A stretch of DNA of 64,000 nucleotides from Heracleum sosnowskyi (GCA_030848705.1 CM061243.1:5800001-5864000); one strand, 5' to 3'. Numbered from the stretch's first letter, positions 12,106 through 24,969 are shown. Numbers and translations are program-made. Notes: generated by a model not told the origin, from the letters alone.

Positions 12106-14997
12106 TATGCGTGACACCCATCTTGCAGAATGTAGCATACTTCTGCAGTTCTGCTCAGAGTCTGAGTTTTACTCTCCGAAAGTGCTGTACCAATAGACAC
12201 TGAAAGTGCTACACTAATAGACGCTGGCTTGGGGCCATAGGCTTCAACACATTATCTTAGGATGCATCATTATAAAAGTTCATCAATTTCCCTGTGAAGT
12301 TGCCATATAATGTCTATTGAGATCTACAACAATGCATCTCTACAAAGTCCAGAGTTGTAGGCATTCTTTGAATGCTCTTGTAATCATAGTCTTACTAAGT
12401 AGTATTACTCTAATATGAAAGTCTCTCCAGCAAATCTAGAATATAGCTGTTTTAAGTTGCTGTATTAAAATAGCTTAAGATCAAACAGTTTCCTCCTTTA
12501 GTTAAAGACATTATAGTTGTCATATAAATTCTCTGACTATGTTTTATAATACATGAATGATTTCTAAGATATGATTGTAAATTTTTATAATTATAGCATA
12601 ATTTAGCAAGAAGTAAATTTTCCAATTAATTTTTATAATTGCAGCATTCCTTCAAAAACAAAATGTAGCATAATTTAGCAAGAATATATCCAAATACTGA
12701 AAGGTTGAAACAGCCTCCAAATTATTATTTCATACACCTCCGAACAACAACGTTACAAAACTTTCGAATTATTTGGGAGAAATTATGATGCAATATATTA
12801 ACATCGATTGGTAGACCGGAAATCCAGAACCCTGTTTTTTTTTAAAATTTATTTCTGGACACCACAACTATTTGTCGTACAAACTTCAGCACTTGAAATT
12901 GTTGCTTCAATGAAGCCGGATTATATGAATTCAAGATGAAACATTCGCAAAGGTTATACATGCAAGAATATGAAGGGAACCTAGGGTTCTTAAAATGCAA
13001 AAAGATTTAACATGCAGAAATTTACAGACTGAAGCATCTTTTTAAACATGTTGTAAATAAGCAAAAGAAAATCATACTTTCTTTGGACAAATTAAAGTAA
13101 GCAGATTTGGACCATCTCCCCTAAATTTCGGACTAGCACATAACTCGGGTTTATTTTATGCAGAGAATGTGCAATTACTCCCTCAGCATTAGTCAACCAC
13201 ATCACTGTTAAGCTCTTAAAACTATTAAAGCACAACCTGACTGAGTTAGACCCTCAAGATACTGAAGTACAACCTGAATGGGAATAAGTACAACTTACAC
13301 ATGTTTAGGCGAAAGTATATGTCTATATCTTCGGTATTCGTTACAAAAGTATATCTATTTTTCACAGGGCAGATGGATAACAATGAACAATCAGAAACAC
13401 TGTATAGCTTAAACTAGTTATGATTCAACTTCAGGTGATCACACAAATACATGCAAGGGCTGAGGCAGAACATGCATATAACACACTTCATACAGACTAC
13501 GAGACTAGCAATTAAAAGCAATGCAGAGTATTCACAAAAGCCCAGTGACAAAGGCTCTCTTCCCAACCCCTTCACCCCTGATCATGGGTTTCTAAGAACC
13601 TCGCTGGGGCACCTCAATTTTAGTGAGTCAATAAATAGATACACGAATTAAAGCGGTATATGCCCAAACTTATTAGTGTTCAATAAAATGCCATCTGGTG
13701 TTCAAAACAAAGAACCAGATTAAGCAGACACTGAAGCGAACATACATGCCATGCTAGGATGACCAAAGAAGAGGGATTACAAGTAAAGCAAGACATCTAT
13801 GAAATGTAATGCTGTAAAGCACAAAATGACTGCAGCAGCGACAAAACCAAAAGAACCGAAAAAGAAGGGGGGGGGGGGGGGGGTGGATATAATACCCGCA
13901 CAACCTATCAAAGATGAAAGCATATGATATAATTAAAAAAAAAGAAATCCTATCTTTCTTGGCCAAAATAATAAATTTCTTACTGTAAAACTGGGCATTT
14001 CCAAACAATTGTAGTGTAAAATATAAAACAAAATATAAAACGAACAGAGAAAACCGAAAACATAATAGTGGTTTGACATGAGTCGATCTCACATTTTCTA
14101 TAATTTTAATTATCAACCTTCACAAGTTAAATGAGGCTACTCAAATAGATGTACTCAGTAGCTGTTATATGACAAGCAGGGGTAGATGCCCCTCTGAACG
14201 GGGGATTTCCAAATTTTAGTCCTGTGGCCATCAGTACTTTATCAGGCTTAAGAAAGACAGATGCACAGAATTTATTTTCATAATTACGCTCATATAGTGA
14301 AGTCATCTGTTTTTAGATTCACAGCTGAACAGGAACCACTATCACACAGAGAAAGGGCAACTATTTCTACTTTTTGTATTGTATATAATTATCTGTGAGC
14401 AAATTGCAATCAAACTGTGACATCCAAAAAGTTTTACATATAGGAAGTTACAATTCAAATGCATACAAGTTTATGACTTACAAATGCTGACACTGGATAC
14501 TACTTTCCCCTGACTGGGACAGAAGTAACAAAAATCAATAAGTAGCCAGATTTCTACAAAGCAAATAGCAATGAAAAATACTTGAAATCATTGAATTGCA
14601 ATGTTCAATTGCAGACATACTGGTGAATGGTGACCTATTGAATATGCAACTAAACAACGTTTTCCATCTTAAACACACTCCCAAATAAGTACTCCACAGG
14701 GTAAAGTTATATAGTTAGACAACTTTCACCTCTTCAAAAAAAAAGCATCTTAAGTAGGTAAACAACAGTATAAAGGCTGACATTAATGAAAAGAAGCTAA
14801 AACAAATTAATTTGAACATGAAGATAGTATGATCCAACTAAATGGAGAACTACGAAATTTAGTACCAAACTCATTGCTGCATATGTAACATTGGATTCAG
14901 CATGTTTAAGAGACAAGAGGCAAAACTAATTAAAAAAAGAAACAAAAGATTGAAACTTTGAATCACCCAAAAGTGCAGACCATCCGAAGAAGTTTTT
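12106..14997. other. Intergenic region between the convergent Di19 and EF-Tu genes
   Basis: Holds the 3' UTRs of the two convergent genes. A 17-G homopolymer lies at 13867-13883. The open frames seen here (for example 13451-13651 and 13754-14116) have no recognisable domains. I see no RNA gene or intact transposon. Confidence 0.6.
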
Positions 14998-16428
14998 TCA
15001 CTCAATAATGGCATTAATAACTCCAGCACCAACAGTCTTTCCTCCTTCTCTGATAGCAAACCTCATTCCTTGCTCACAAGCAACCGGCACAATAAGCTCC
15101 ACAACCATTTTCACACGGTCACCAGGCATAACCATTTTCGACTCTTCATCCTTCTCATTCTTAATAGCAGTCACTTTCCCCGTCACATCCGTAGTTCTCA
15201 TGTAAAACTGAGGCCTATATCCATTGAAAAAAGGTGAATGCCTTCCACCTTCTTCCTTCTTCAAAATATACACAATCGACTCAAACTTAGTATGAGGCGT
15301 AATCGATCCAGGCTTAGCCAAAACCATCCCTCTCTGAATATCAATCTTCTGAATACCTCTCAACAACAACCCTACATTATCACCAGCCAAAGCCTCATCA
15401 AGTAACTTCTGAAACATCTCAACTCCAGTCACTGTAGTAACCCTAGTATCCTTCAATCCTACAATATCCACCGTCTCACCAACCTTAATCGTCCCTCTCT
15501 CAACCCTACCCGTAGCAACAGTCCCACGACCCGTAATCGAAAACACATCCTCAATAGCCATCAAAAAGGGCAACTCAGTCTGCCTCTGTGGAATAGGAAT
15601 ATACTCATCCACATTATCCATCAAAGCATAAATCTTATCAACCCATTGATTATCCCCTCTCTTAATCCCCGGATTCTCCATCAACGCCTCCAATGCCAAC
15701 AATGCAGAACCCGAAACAATAGGAATATCATCCCCCGGAAACTCATACTTAGTTAACTCTTCCCTAACTTCCAATTCAACTAATTCCAATAACTCCGCAT
15801 CATCAACCTGATCTTCCTTATTCAAGAACACAACCATATTCGGAACTCCAACCTGTTTCGCTAACAAAATGTGCTCTTTAGTCTGTGGCATTGGTCCATC
15901 AGCACCCGAAACGACTAAAATCGCTCCGTCCATCTGCGCAGCACCTGTAATCATATTCTTAACATAATCAGCATGACCAGGACAATCAACATGAGCATAA
16001 TGCCTACTCTCAGTTTCATACTCAACAGTAGCTGTATTAATAGTAATCCCACGCGCTCTTTCTTCAGGTGCAGCATCAATTTCATCGTATTTCTTAGGAG
16101 CAGAGCCACCCATAGCAGCAAGAGCCATGGTCAAAGCAGCAGTAAGAGTGGTTTTGCCATGGTCAACGTGCCCAATTGTGCCTATATTGATATGGGGTTT
16201 CTTTCTTTCGAATTTCCCACGCGCGGCGCGTACGGTTAAGCGGGTGGCGCGTGAGGAAAAAGGGGTGGTGGGTGTTTGAAATTGGATGGATAAGGTTGAT
16301 GGGTTGGAGAGAAAAGAGGAGGTGAGGATGAGTTTTTTTGAATTAGGGAATGAAAAGGCACAATTAGGGTTAGGGTTTGAAGGGTTTATGAGGTTTATTG
16401 ATGAAGAAGATAGAGCTGAAATCGCCAT
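14998..16428 (-). CDS. TUFA: Elongation factor Tu, chloroplastic (nuclear-encoded tufA)
   Basis: An intronless 476-residue frame from ATG 16428 to TGA 14998. Residues 1 to about 67 are rich in Ser, Thr and Pro and poor in acids, a chloroplast transit peptide ending before RAARGKFERKKPH. The mature part is bacterial-type EF-Tu: G1 GHVDHGKT (86-93), switch I RGITINTA, G3 DCPGH (148-152), G4 NKED (203-206), then the two beta-barrel domains, ending AGVINAIIE. It delivers aminoacyl-tRNA to the plastid ribosome and hydrolyses GTP. The lack of introns and the cyanobacterial type fit the known transfer of tufA from plastid to nucleus in the green lineage. All key residues are present. Confidence 0.97.
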   Translation of the reverse strand: MAISALSSSSINLINPSNPNPNCAFSFPNSKKLILTSSFLSNPSTLSIQFQTPTTPFSSRATRLTVRAARGKFERKKPHINIGTIGHVDHGKTTLTAALTMALAAMGGSAPKKYDEIDAAPEERARGITINTATVEYETESRHYAHVDCPGHADYVKNMITGAAQMDGAILVVSGADGPMPQTKEHILLAKQVGVPNMVVFLNKEDQVDDAELLELVELEVREELTKYEFPGDDIPIVSGSALLALEALMENPGIKRGDNQWVDKIYALMDNVDEYIPIPQRQTELPFLMAIEDVFSITGRGTVATGRVERGTIKVGETVDIVGLKDTRVTTVTGVEMFQKLLDEALAGDNVGLLLRGIQKIDIQRGMVLAKPGSITPHTKFESIVYILKKEEGGRHSPFFNGYRPQFYMRTTDVTGKVTAIKNEKDEESKMVMPGDRVKMVVELIVPVACEQGMRFAIREGGKTVGAGVINAIIE

Positions 16429-17210
16429 TTTTGGTTCAAGAAAACAAGAGGGGTGGGAGAGATTTGGGAGAGATAAACAAAGAGATTGTGTATTTGTGTG
16501 AGTGAGTGTTCTTTTTATCTATCTATGAGACTGTTGTGTGTATAGTTTATAGAGATACAAATTCAACCTCATATCCCATTCTATCCTCTTTCACAATTTC
16601 AAGTAGATAACATTTTCAATTTTACTATTTTTTTTTGAAAACTGAATAATAAATTATTACAAAAGGCAAAAAGATTTTAAAAAGAATTTGCTGTGAATTT
16701 TTGGTTTGTAAAAGAGTTTGATTATGATTCTTTGTTTTTTGCTTTAATTATAAAATGTTATAAGGCTTCATTTAGTTTATATCTTCGGTTTTTATGAAGT
16801 TACAAGCTGAAATTTAGTTTCTTGAATTTAAGTTGGTGATATGTACCTTGATGTTTCAGTTTTGTTAAAACTCTGGCTCTCCTAGGGGGTTTTGTGGTCA
16901 ATTAAGTGCATTTGTGTCGCTCTGTGAACTACATGCTACTTCGACAAGTGAAATTAGTATCTGATACACATTTCTCAGCATCCCTTATATGATAAGCCAT
17001 CCAATACAAAAATAAAATAAATACTTCTACAGAGAATATTCAATACAACTCGATATAACTCTGTAAAATTCATATTGATTCATTTAGATAAGATCATTGC
17101 GCAGATTAGGACGTTATTGTGAGCCGGCGAAACATTTTATAACAATCTGTGCCTCACCCAGAAGACTGAACAATTTATAGGCAGCTTTGCACCTCCAATA
17201 GGTACAAGTA
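16429..17210. other. Intergenic: EF-Tu promoter side and bL19m 3' flank
   Basis: Upstream region of the EF-Tu gene, and on its right the 3' UTR of the ribosomal protein gene. Apart from the TATA candidate, no repeat or additional gene is visible. Confidence 0.5.
16545..16551 (-). promoter_or_regulatory. Candidate TATA box of chloroplast EF-Tu
   Basis: The minus strand reads CTATAAACTATA about 120 bases upstream of the EF-Tu ATG, a plausible distance for a short 5' leader. No other TATA-like site is as well placed. Confidence 0.4.
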
Positions 17211-20200
17211 TTACTTGTTCTTAAGTGGATTCAGTCTATCCCTGAGATAGTAGAGTTTGGCCCTCCTCACTTTCTTCTTGTCTAGCACTTTAATCTCCTT
17301 TATATTAGGCGAATACCTGCATCAGCCACTCATTTCAGTCATAATCTGAAGGAATATTTAAGAAAATATTGTAATCGAAGAATAGAAGAAAACTTGTTCT
17401 CTGCTTAAAGTTATACTTCATATCAGTCAAGTAACCAAATGTTGGTACAAACCTGATCAGGTTCAGATAATCAACCAAAAGACTTGCAGCAACAAGCATG
17501 TCCAAGTAAATATATAATCAAGGTGAGATGCAATATGCCAATATCAACATTGAATTCACATTAAGTATTTAAGCAGACCAGTTAGTACTAAGTACCTACA
17601 AGACCATCTTATTTTAAAATTTTGGTACACCTCGTGATGCAAGTTACAGTACAATATTTAAAATTGTTTGTGACCAACTCTTAACCTGACAATAAAAGTC
17701 AATTCATGAGATATGATGAAAAGGAAAAGGTGCATTGCAATGCAGATAAACTAAACCAAAAAATTTAATTTAAGACAGTATCACAGAATAATCTGACATA
17801 CTGACAATTCACCATATTTCTAGACCAATAAGTTGAGCATGATTAAGCGAAGCATTTTAACATTGAGGGAAGAAATGATGTAGTTTAGTAGGCATTTTCT
17901 GCAAGTGTAGGCTTCACCTTACTAACAAGAATCGGTAAATCCATTGTAATGGTTATTGGTTAAAGCAGCTTCTGGATAGAAGGTTCTGGTAAACTGCTGT
18001 AGCCTTTAAAAAACATGTATCACAAGTAACAGTACCTAAGAAGCCATATGCACGATAGCAGGATTGTTTCTTTCTTAACTTACAATGGAAAGAGAGATTC
18101 AACTCCAATTCCTGTTATCAGCCTTCTTAGTCTGATTGTAGTATTGAGACCCGCGTTGCGCCTAGCGATAACAATGCCTTTCAAGGTTGATACACGTCTC
18201 TTGTTCTCAGGTGTTTCCTACGATAAGATGAACCATAACAGAATGTAGATGTTAGCCAAGGATCACGTAATCTAGTAGATATTTATGCATATATAAATGA
18301 CCAACACATGTCCCACACTAAGAACATTTTTTTACCACTTTAAGCTGGATAATATAACCAGGCTTTATTTCAGGTATCTCTCTTCTTGCTTTAACTTCCT
18401 CCACTGCTTCCTTGTCAAGAATCTGCGATGTACATTATTTTCTTTACTCAAGTACAAAAAGCAAGAAACAACTTTCAATTCCGTAGGTTTTCTCCCATCC
18501 CTTTACAAAAAAACAAAAGTACAACTAGATTGCTCATACCTGCATAATATTTCTGGCTGTTTTGTCAAGTCTTTTGAACTTGATGCGAGGGACTACATCA
18601 GGGAGAGGATCAGGATTATCTTTTACAGCTGATCCAGAATTTCCCATCTGCACCTACTATGAATAGTTGGCTTCATGGCCACCAGCTGTAAGGAACTTTG
18701 ATCAGAATTTCTGTAGAATACTAGTACTATAAGTACTTCGAATTTCGAAATGAAGTTCAAATAACAATCTGTGCACCAGTAAATACTTATTTGGGAATCT
18801 GGTCGGCATATACAAAGCCTTACTTTGGCATTCAATCTACAAGAAAATTTAAGAAAGATAATGTGGCCTTTATACTATGATATTATGTGGTTTCTCATAG
18901 CTAAAACAGAAACAGGACACTAACTACATTAGAGAAAATAGATAAAAATAGGCAATAACTGGAGTTTTTGAGTTAGTAATAGGCTAAATGGTATTACCAG
19001 GACTATATCAGAAGTTATTTTTGCAGTATGTTGTAAGCGCATGCAGCTAGATTGCAAGAAAATTTAGATGGTACGAAAGTTAAAAAGACTTGATACTACA
19101 CTCATTTGAGGCTTCTCCTTTTCTAAAATCATCTTACTCATTACGAAAAATCTTCTATTTCTCAACTAATCCGATCTATCTCCCCCCCCCCCCCCCCCCA
19201 CATCAATTCTCTGGTTTTGTTAATCTCCCTCTGAAAACTAACCCACAACCACATGCTTATCAATATTCACTTGCAATACCTCTTTTTTTTTTTTTGTTAA
19301 TTCACTTGCAATACCTCTTTAATAACATTACGATAAACTCTCCTCATTTAACAAAAGTGAGCCACAAAAAATAACTCAATACTCTGAATGAAACGAATTA
19401 TGCATAATATGAAGACACATTCATTAATGATGTTGAACATTTGATCATTTTGTATAATTAAATACCTCAAGAATGTGCTATATCATATGCCTCTATCCAT
19501 ATTCCATACAAGCAATCCTACTTTCTTATATCACGAAATCAATACAAACATTCCTTGAGTAGCTCAGTAGAGTCTCATAATGCCTTTCACTGGTAATTCT
19601 TTTGATAAATTGTGATATCATAGTACCTATATTAAACTACATTAACATATTTCAACTCTACATTCCAAGAACACTACCACTTGCAATATTTGGTTTTGTT
19701 GATCTTAATCTGAGAAGACAGAGACACTTTCTTGTCACTAATTCACTTTCAATAATCATTCAAATAAACTTTCCCCCTAAAATTAAATGCCAAATGAGCT
19801 CCAAAATAATCTCTCCAAAATAAGTTACAACACAAATATGTATAATATGTAAACATACACCAATGACTTGATTTCTTTTTTTATATATATATAAAGAGAG
19901 AACTGGAAATTACTAAAGTACCTCAAGAATAAAAAGAGAAATGTGCAATTCTTGCATACATTCAAAATACCATAGACGCCTTTATCCACACAAGCAATTC
20001 TACTTTCTTATATCTCGAAACTAAGACAAAATATTCTCTGAGTTGCTCGATTGAGTCTCATAAAGTCATAATAACCTTTCATTATAATTCTTTTAACAAA
20101 CCATTAAGTCATAGTACCTATAATAACTAAATTAACAGAATTCATCTCTACATTCCAAGAACACTACTTTTTCATTCAATAAACTATTTACCAACAACCA

Positions 20201-20571
20201 AGTGAGCAACTTTCCTAAACTCATACAAAATACTTTAACAACAATTTACGAAAATCAACAATCTTTTCCAATAATCGCAAATGTAGCAATAAACATTCAC
20301 AACAGCTGTCCTTGAGTGAGAGAGACTTGGTAAGGAAATAGTGAAAAATGGTACAATTTCATACCGAGGCTATCGAAAAACTAGAAACTGGGCTTGTCGA
20401 AAATCCAACCCAAGAATGATTCAAGATAGCAGGAAGTGCATTCGAAGTGAAATGCTTAAGCCCTCCTGAAGAAATTGATGTAAAAGCCCTAGTTGATATG
20501 TAATCAACATTTCTTGAATTGTTATAAATATGCCTGGTGACTGCTCTAATCTTGCCCAAAAAAGATTGCAT
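17211..20571 (-). CDS. Mitochondrial ribosomal protein bL19 (bL19m)
   Basis: Five exons on the minus strand: 20571-20365, 18647-18540, 18422-18336, 18217-18084, 17316-17211, joining to 213 residues with GT-AG introns. Exon 1 (69 codons) is rich in Arg, Ser and aromatic residues and lacks acids apart from a single Asp, a mitochondrial presequence. The bL19 fold follows: KPGYIIQLKV, PENKRRVSTLKGIVIARRN, IGVESLFPLYSPNIKEIKV, and the diagnostic KVRRAKLYYLRD near the C-terminus. bL19 sits at the subunit interface of bacterial-type ribosomes. A mitochondrial rather than plastid site is inferred from the presequence. An in-frame ATG lies at 20601, 10 codons upstream; 20571 is preferred because MQSFLGKIRA makes a better presequence start. 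Exon 2 opens with ATG exactly at the splice acceptor. Confidence 0.9.
19182..19199. repeat. C18 homopolymer in bL19m intron 1
   Basis: Eighteen consecutive C residues in the 1.7-kb first intron. The neighbouring sequence 19090-20340 contains two loosely repeated AT-rich blocks that share phrases such as TACATTCCAAGAACACTAC (19660 and 20150), so the intron holds an old internal duplication. Confidence 0.7.
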
Positions 20572-20678
20572 TTTTAACTTCAAATCAATACAATTCTGCA
20601 ATTATAACAAAACCCATTAAGCAAATAGTGAGAATATGTCCGTAGATATATACACACAGCCTAAACACACACACAAAC

Positions 20679-20767
<89 letters not shown>
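20679..20767. repeat. (GA)n microsatellite upstream of bL19m
   Basis: About 89 bases of GA dinucleotides with one interruption (AGGGAG near 20700), starting about 110 bases upstream of the bL19m ATG, so probably in its 5' leader or core promoter. GA/CT tracts at this position are common in plant promoters, but this one is unusually long and should vary in length between individuals. Confidence 0.9.
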
Positions 20768-20768
<1 letters not shown>

Positions 20769-21316
20769 GAACCTGGTAAGACTAGAAGAGTAATGTTGAT
20801 ATGGAAAGAGGAGAGTTTGTAATGTTTTTACAACAAAACCCTACTGGTAAAGTTTAAATAAATTTGAATTTATTATTTGTACAAATGTAATTTATTTGGG
20901 TCGATCAATTATAAGTTCGTTAAGAGTTTGGTAAATTTTATTGAAAAATTTGTATAAAATTATTCGGATAAAATTAGATTTTATTGGAGTCAACAAACCA
21001 TAACAAGAGCATTGTTTGGTTTAGGTTTGCTTTGCAATTTTTATCCAAGTTTCACAATGTTTCAAGTTTGAGTAGATTTCTACAAGTGTTAGTTTTTCTG
21101 TGCTTAATTATCAAAAAATGGTAAAAATTATTTGTTAAGCTAAAATTCACAGAGCATTTGTTAATCATAAAAATAAAAATAAATTTAAACTCAATCATTA
21201 AGGTATATCAATAAAATATGCCTTCAACAGAGTAACGATTCCTAAACATATAATTTCTAAACTTAATAAACCTCCTAAAGATATAATTACTAAAAAATTC
21301 TCCAGACTTCCAAAGC
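20768..21316. other. Intergenic, nothing recognised
   Basis: AT-rich spacer between the bL19m promoter side and the 3' end of the first F-box/LRR gene. A short stretch near 20880-20960 resembles the ATAAGTT-type MITE words of 9086-9508. No gene seen. Confidence 0.5.
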
Positions 21317-22885
21317 CTAATAATAGATTCGTCCGGTGTCGAGGGGGTCATGTGTGAGCCTGAGATCCTTCCTCTTCTCAGAGAGGCTTCTTAGTAGATC
21401 AGGTTTAAGGTTAAAACACTGACGTATATCAAGGGATTCAAGATGAGGACAATTATCAAGTATGGCCTGCAAGCCTGTTTCATACATTGGATTGGCAATG
21501 AGCTGTAGATGGCGTAGTCCGGGCATGTTTTTTGCAACAGCTTCAGCTTCCTCATCACACCGCATACATTGATCTCTTTTACGTGAGCTAGTCAATTTGA
21601 ATGATTTCAGTTGAGGGCAACATTGCCCTGCAGCTTCAATAACTTTATCAGAGATGAAAATGCGATGAAAGTGGAGTTCCTCCAATAACGGAAGTCTTTT
21701 GACCACTTCGACCAACCCTAGATATGTAAAGTTAACGGAAGATATGAGATGTAGGCGTCTCAGCTGACTTGATCTTTGAGCATGTAGAAAAAAAAGGCAA
21801 AAAATTCAGTATATACTAGTAAGTTGTGACCACCAAAAGACATGTCACATCTATTTGGTTATTGCTAATAGACTAATTGCAAGCAGAATAGCAAAATTCA
21901 AGATAGAACATTCATATTCCAGAAGGAGATTTCATCCAATACAGTCTCATAACCATATAAACATGCACTTCAAACTACACCTAGCAAATGCATCATTTAG
22001 CATCTATTATCATTACTCGAATTCAAGAGCAGCAAAAATTAGGCGAAATAAAAGAGAACAAGAGGGAGCCCCTTCAAGCAACACTAGTTACTTTTCTTAA
22101 TACATTCACTAATAAAAGTCATGCAATTTGGAGCGAGCGAGCTACCCCAGTGATAATGGGCCAATGTGTTGATCCAAAGAGTCACAAGTTCGACTCCTAA
22201 AAAGTCATGCAATTTGCAATTATAACTTACGAGAAACAGCAACACAGGAGCAGTTCAGTAGCCACACTTGCATAACATATTTTATGAATCAACAAATGCA
22301 CACCGTTACCACAAAAATCAAAATGTAGCAAAACAATTCACTCGCAACTCTAAATTGCATTACTACAACTTTAAGTTGCGGAAACATTAACACATACAAC
22401 TCAAAATTTGCTAATCAGCAACATTATTTCATAAGACTACTAATACCTTCCATAAAATAAAACATGCAAATTACATTAATGCACAACAATGCTAATATTA
22501 CTCGAAACGAAAATCGCAAAATTTCACTATCCATAAAATATAAATTGTACAAAAATTTAAAAATATACCGTTGCGAGATATAAAGAAGCAAACGATCAGT
22601 GGCCCACAAAGCAATAGTTAAATCAACTAACTGTCCACAGCTCAAGTCCACAGCCTGGCGGGCCATAGTTTCGAGGGGAAGCCCATATCCATAACCCGAA
22701 CATCTCAAATCCAAGACCCGCCACAAATCCGGGTCGGAGCAGATACGATGCCAGGCTTTACACACTTTTCGAGCACTCAGCATGAGAAACGCACCTCCAC
22801 GTTGAAGAATCGGTGTTAGAAGCTCCGGTGGAAGTTCCGACCAGTTCCCAGTCCTCGCCGCCGGCGAAAGTGAGGTTGTTGTCAT
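21317..22885 (-). CDS. F-box/LRR protein, SKIP19-like (copy 1)
   Basis: Two exons, 22885-22569 and 21773-21317, joined in frame (the Arg codon is split CG/A) to 257 residues ending at TAG. The start is the ATG at 22883-22885 (MTTTSLSPAARTG). Residues about 14-60 are an F-box (NWSELPPELLTPILQRG, then KVCKAWHRICSDPDLWRVLDL) that binds SKP1. The rest is leucine-rich repeats (SSQLRRLHL, LPLLEELHFH, CPQLKSFKL, MPGLRHLQL, CPHLESLDIRQC) that would choose the substrate of an SCF ubiquitin ligase. The layout matches Arabidopsis SKIP19 and its FBL relatives, with no missing repeat. The paralogue lies at 31257-32762, same strand, intron in the same place and phase. A Helitron starts about 84 bases upstream of the start codon. 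Confidence 0.9.
22114..22216 (+). mobile_element. 69-bp tRNA-like retroposed insertion with 17-bp target duplication
   Basis: In the intron of F-box/LRR copy 1. AAAAGTCATGCAATTTG occurs at 22114-22130 and again, identical, at 22200-22216. Between them are 69 bases resembling tRNA promoter parts: GAGCTACCCCAGTGATAATGGG (A-box side) and CACAAGTTCGACTCC (B box), followed by a short A run. Long perfect target duplications with an A-rich tail are the mark of LINE-mediated retroposition, so this is a minimal SINE or retroposed tRNA-like RNA. Confidence 0.7.
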
Positions 22886-23116
22886 GAGCAACGGTGAGTT
22901 TGAGGATGTGTGTTAGGGTTTAAGGGTGAATCCCTGATTACATACTTCATTATATAAAGAAAGAATTATCTTTCTCTATATATTAAAAGCCAACAAAGGG
23001 CAAAGTTTGCCATTTTAATGGCTGTGAAGTTACGATTTTACCCTTATATTTTTTAAAATTACAAAAATACCATTCTTTAATAAAAATGTAAAAATTGTGA
23101 AATTATGTTAATGATG

Positions 23117-23171
23117 GGAATCAAACCCTTAACATATCCATGTCAAATTCATGTCATAACCAACTGTGCTA
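23117..23171 (-). other. tRNA-like segment (A and B boxes) inside a Helitron
   Basis: On the minus strand, TAGCACAGTTGG (23171-23160) resembles an RNA polymerase III A box and GGTTTGATTCC (23127-23117) a B box, about 33 bases apart as in tRNA genes. The cloverleaf is degraded, so this is not called a tRNA gene. Confidence 0.45.
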
Positions 23172-24969
23172 CACTTTGTTTTGAGTTTATATTCAAACTC
23201 TTATTAGATAAACCACCTCTTCTTCCAATTTTTTTATTTTTTGAGTTAATTAACATTGATTTATATTATTTTTAGAATATTGCACAATACATAGTTATAA
23301 TAAATATTTTTAGCAATTGAACATAATCTACAATTCTCTTTTATCAATTTAAATTATTGATATATGTCATTTTAATACCTTGAATTTATGATTTTGCCCC
23401 TACATGCTAAAAAATTACAAAAACGTCAACTCTTTTATATTTATGCAAATAGTAGATAAGATTATGTTATTGTAGTAAATTGAACCATTAATCTTCTCTA
23501 ATCAAGCTCATGCATAAGTAGCATAGTACATTTTGTTTTAAGTTTTCTTTAAAATCTTATTAATGTTAATTTCTCTTCTTCTCTCATCTTCTTTTTTATA
23601 ATTTTTTATTTTTAAATAAATAAAATGTTGGTTTATATTATTTATAAAATATTGCATTGTATATAATTACCAAAAATATTTTAATGGATTGAGCATACTC
23701 TACGATTCTCTTTCTTTTATTTTAAATGATTGATATAAAAAATAAAATTTTAAAAGAGTATAAGATTATAGATAACGTATAATTTCTACATAATAATAAG
23801 ATTATAGATAACATATAAGATTAGAGTATAAAATTTTTATAAAATTTTAAAAGTAAAAAAATTGAGTGAGACGCCGCATGGATGACTTTTAAATAATATT
23901 AATAGATTTTGTAATAAGTCTCAGCCCTACGTTTATATCTGACAATGTTAAGACTGCATCGCCTATGTTATATACCGACAATTTTGTAATTTACTTCGCA
24001 AGATAGGGAATCTATCTACACAAATGATTTACATAAATATTTTTCATATTTTTTTTGTAAATCTAACGGTACTAAAAGAAAAGATCGTACAAAAATAACA
24101 AATTACACAAAATATTATAAATTTCACCAGTAGAAAATAAGATTATTTTAATATTATAAATTTTATTTATTTGCATTAAATATATAACGGTTTGAACTTT
24201 ATATCGTATTAGATTACAAATTGCGTCGTCTATCATATAAATTTTTTCATAAATTAATATACTCGATAATTATTACGTCATCTTTTCATCTATATGATTG
24301 AACTTACAATTTTTTTAAGAAAAATAATTTGAATTTAAGAACGTTTCGGTCGAAATAATACATATATAGCCGAATGTTTTAATTTCTTTTAAATGTTTTT
24401 AAAAATAGTAGACGAATGTTTTCATCTATAACATATTTTGTTTTTTGCAAATGTAACCATGCAACTATACATAGATAGTGGTTCATATTTTTTATATATA
24501 AATTACAATTTGCATCATCTATGCACTAATTTGTAATTTGTAAGTAACTTAATTAATACATTTAGCAATTTTTACGTAACTACTGTTTCGTTTGTATGAT
24601 TGCATCTACGATTTAAAAAAAAACACAATGTGAATTTAAAGGAGTTTGGATCGAAAAATATTTAATCAAATTAATATATATGAGATTTAAATTTTGGACT
24701 CTATTTCAATTATCTCTTAAATAATAACATATAAAAAAAAACATAAATAAATAAGCACGAAAACAACTTGTTCTAAAATTGACCCAAAAATAATAGAATT
24801 ACTTTTATATTGTAAATAATATTTATTTGTATCAAGTAGACAAAGACTCAAATTTTATATCCTATAAATTATAAATTGCATCATTAACCATGCCAATTTG
24901 TACATAAGTTAATATACTCAAAAACAATTATGTAATCTTTTTTCAAATATATGGTTGGATCTACGATTT

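Noticed and set aside
13451..14116. Open frames between Di19 and EF-Tu
   Set aside because: No recognisable domains; probably chance frames in intergenic and 3' UTR sequence, one running through a 17-G homopolymer.
23117..23171. Possible functional tRNA gene on the minus strand
   Set aside because: A and B boxes are recognisable but the cloverleaf stems do not pair well by eye, and it lies inside a Helitron.
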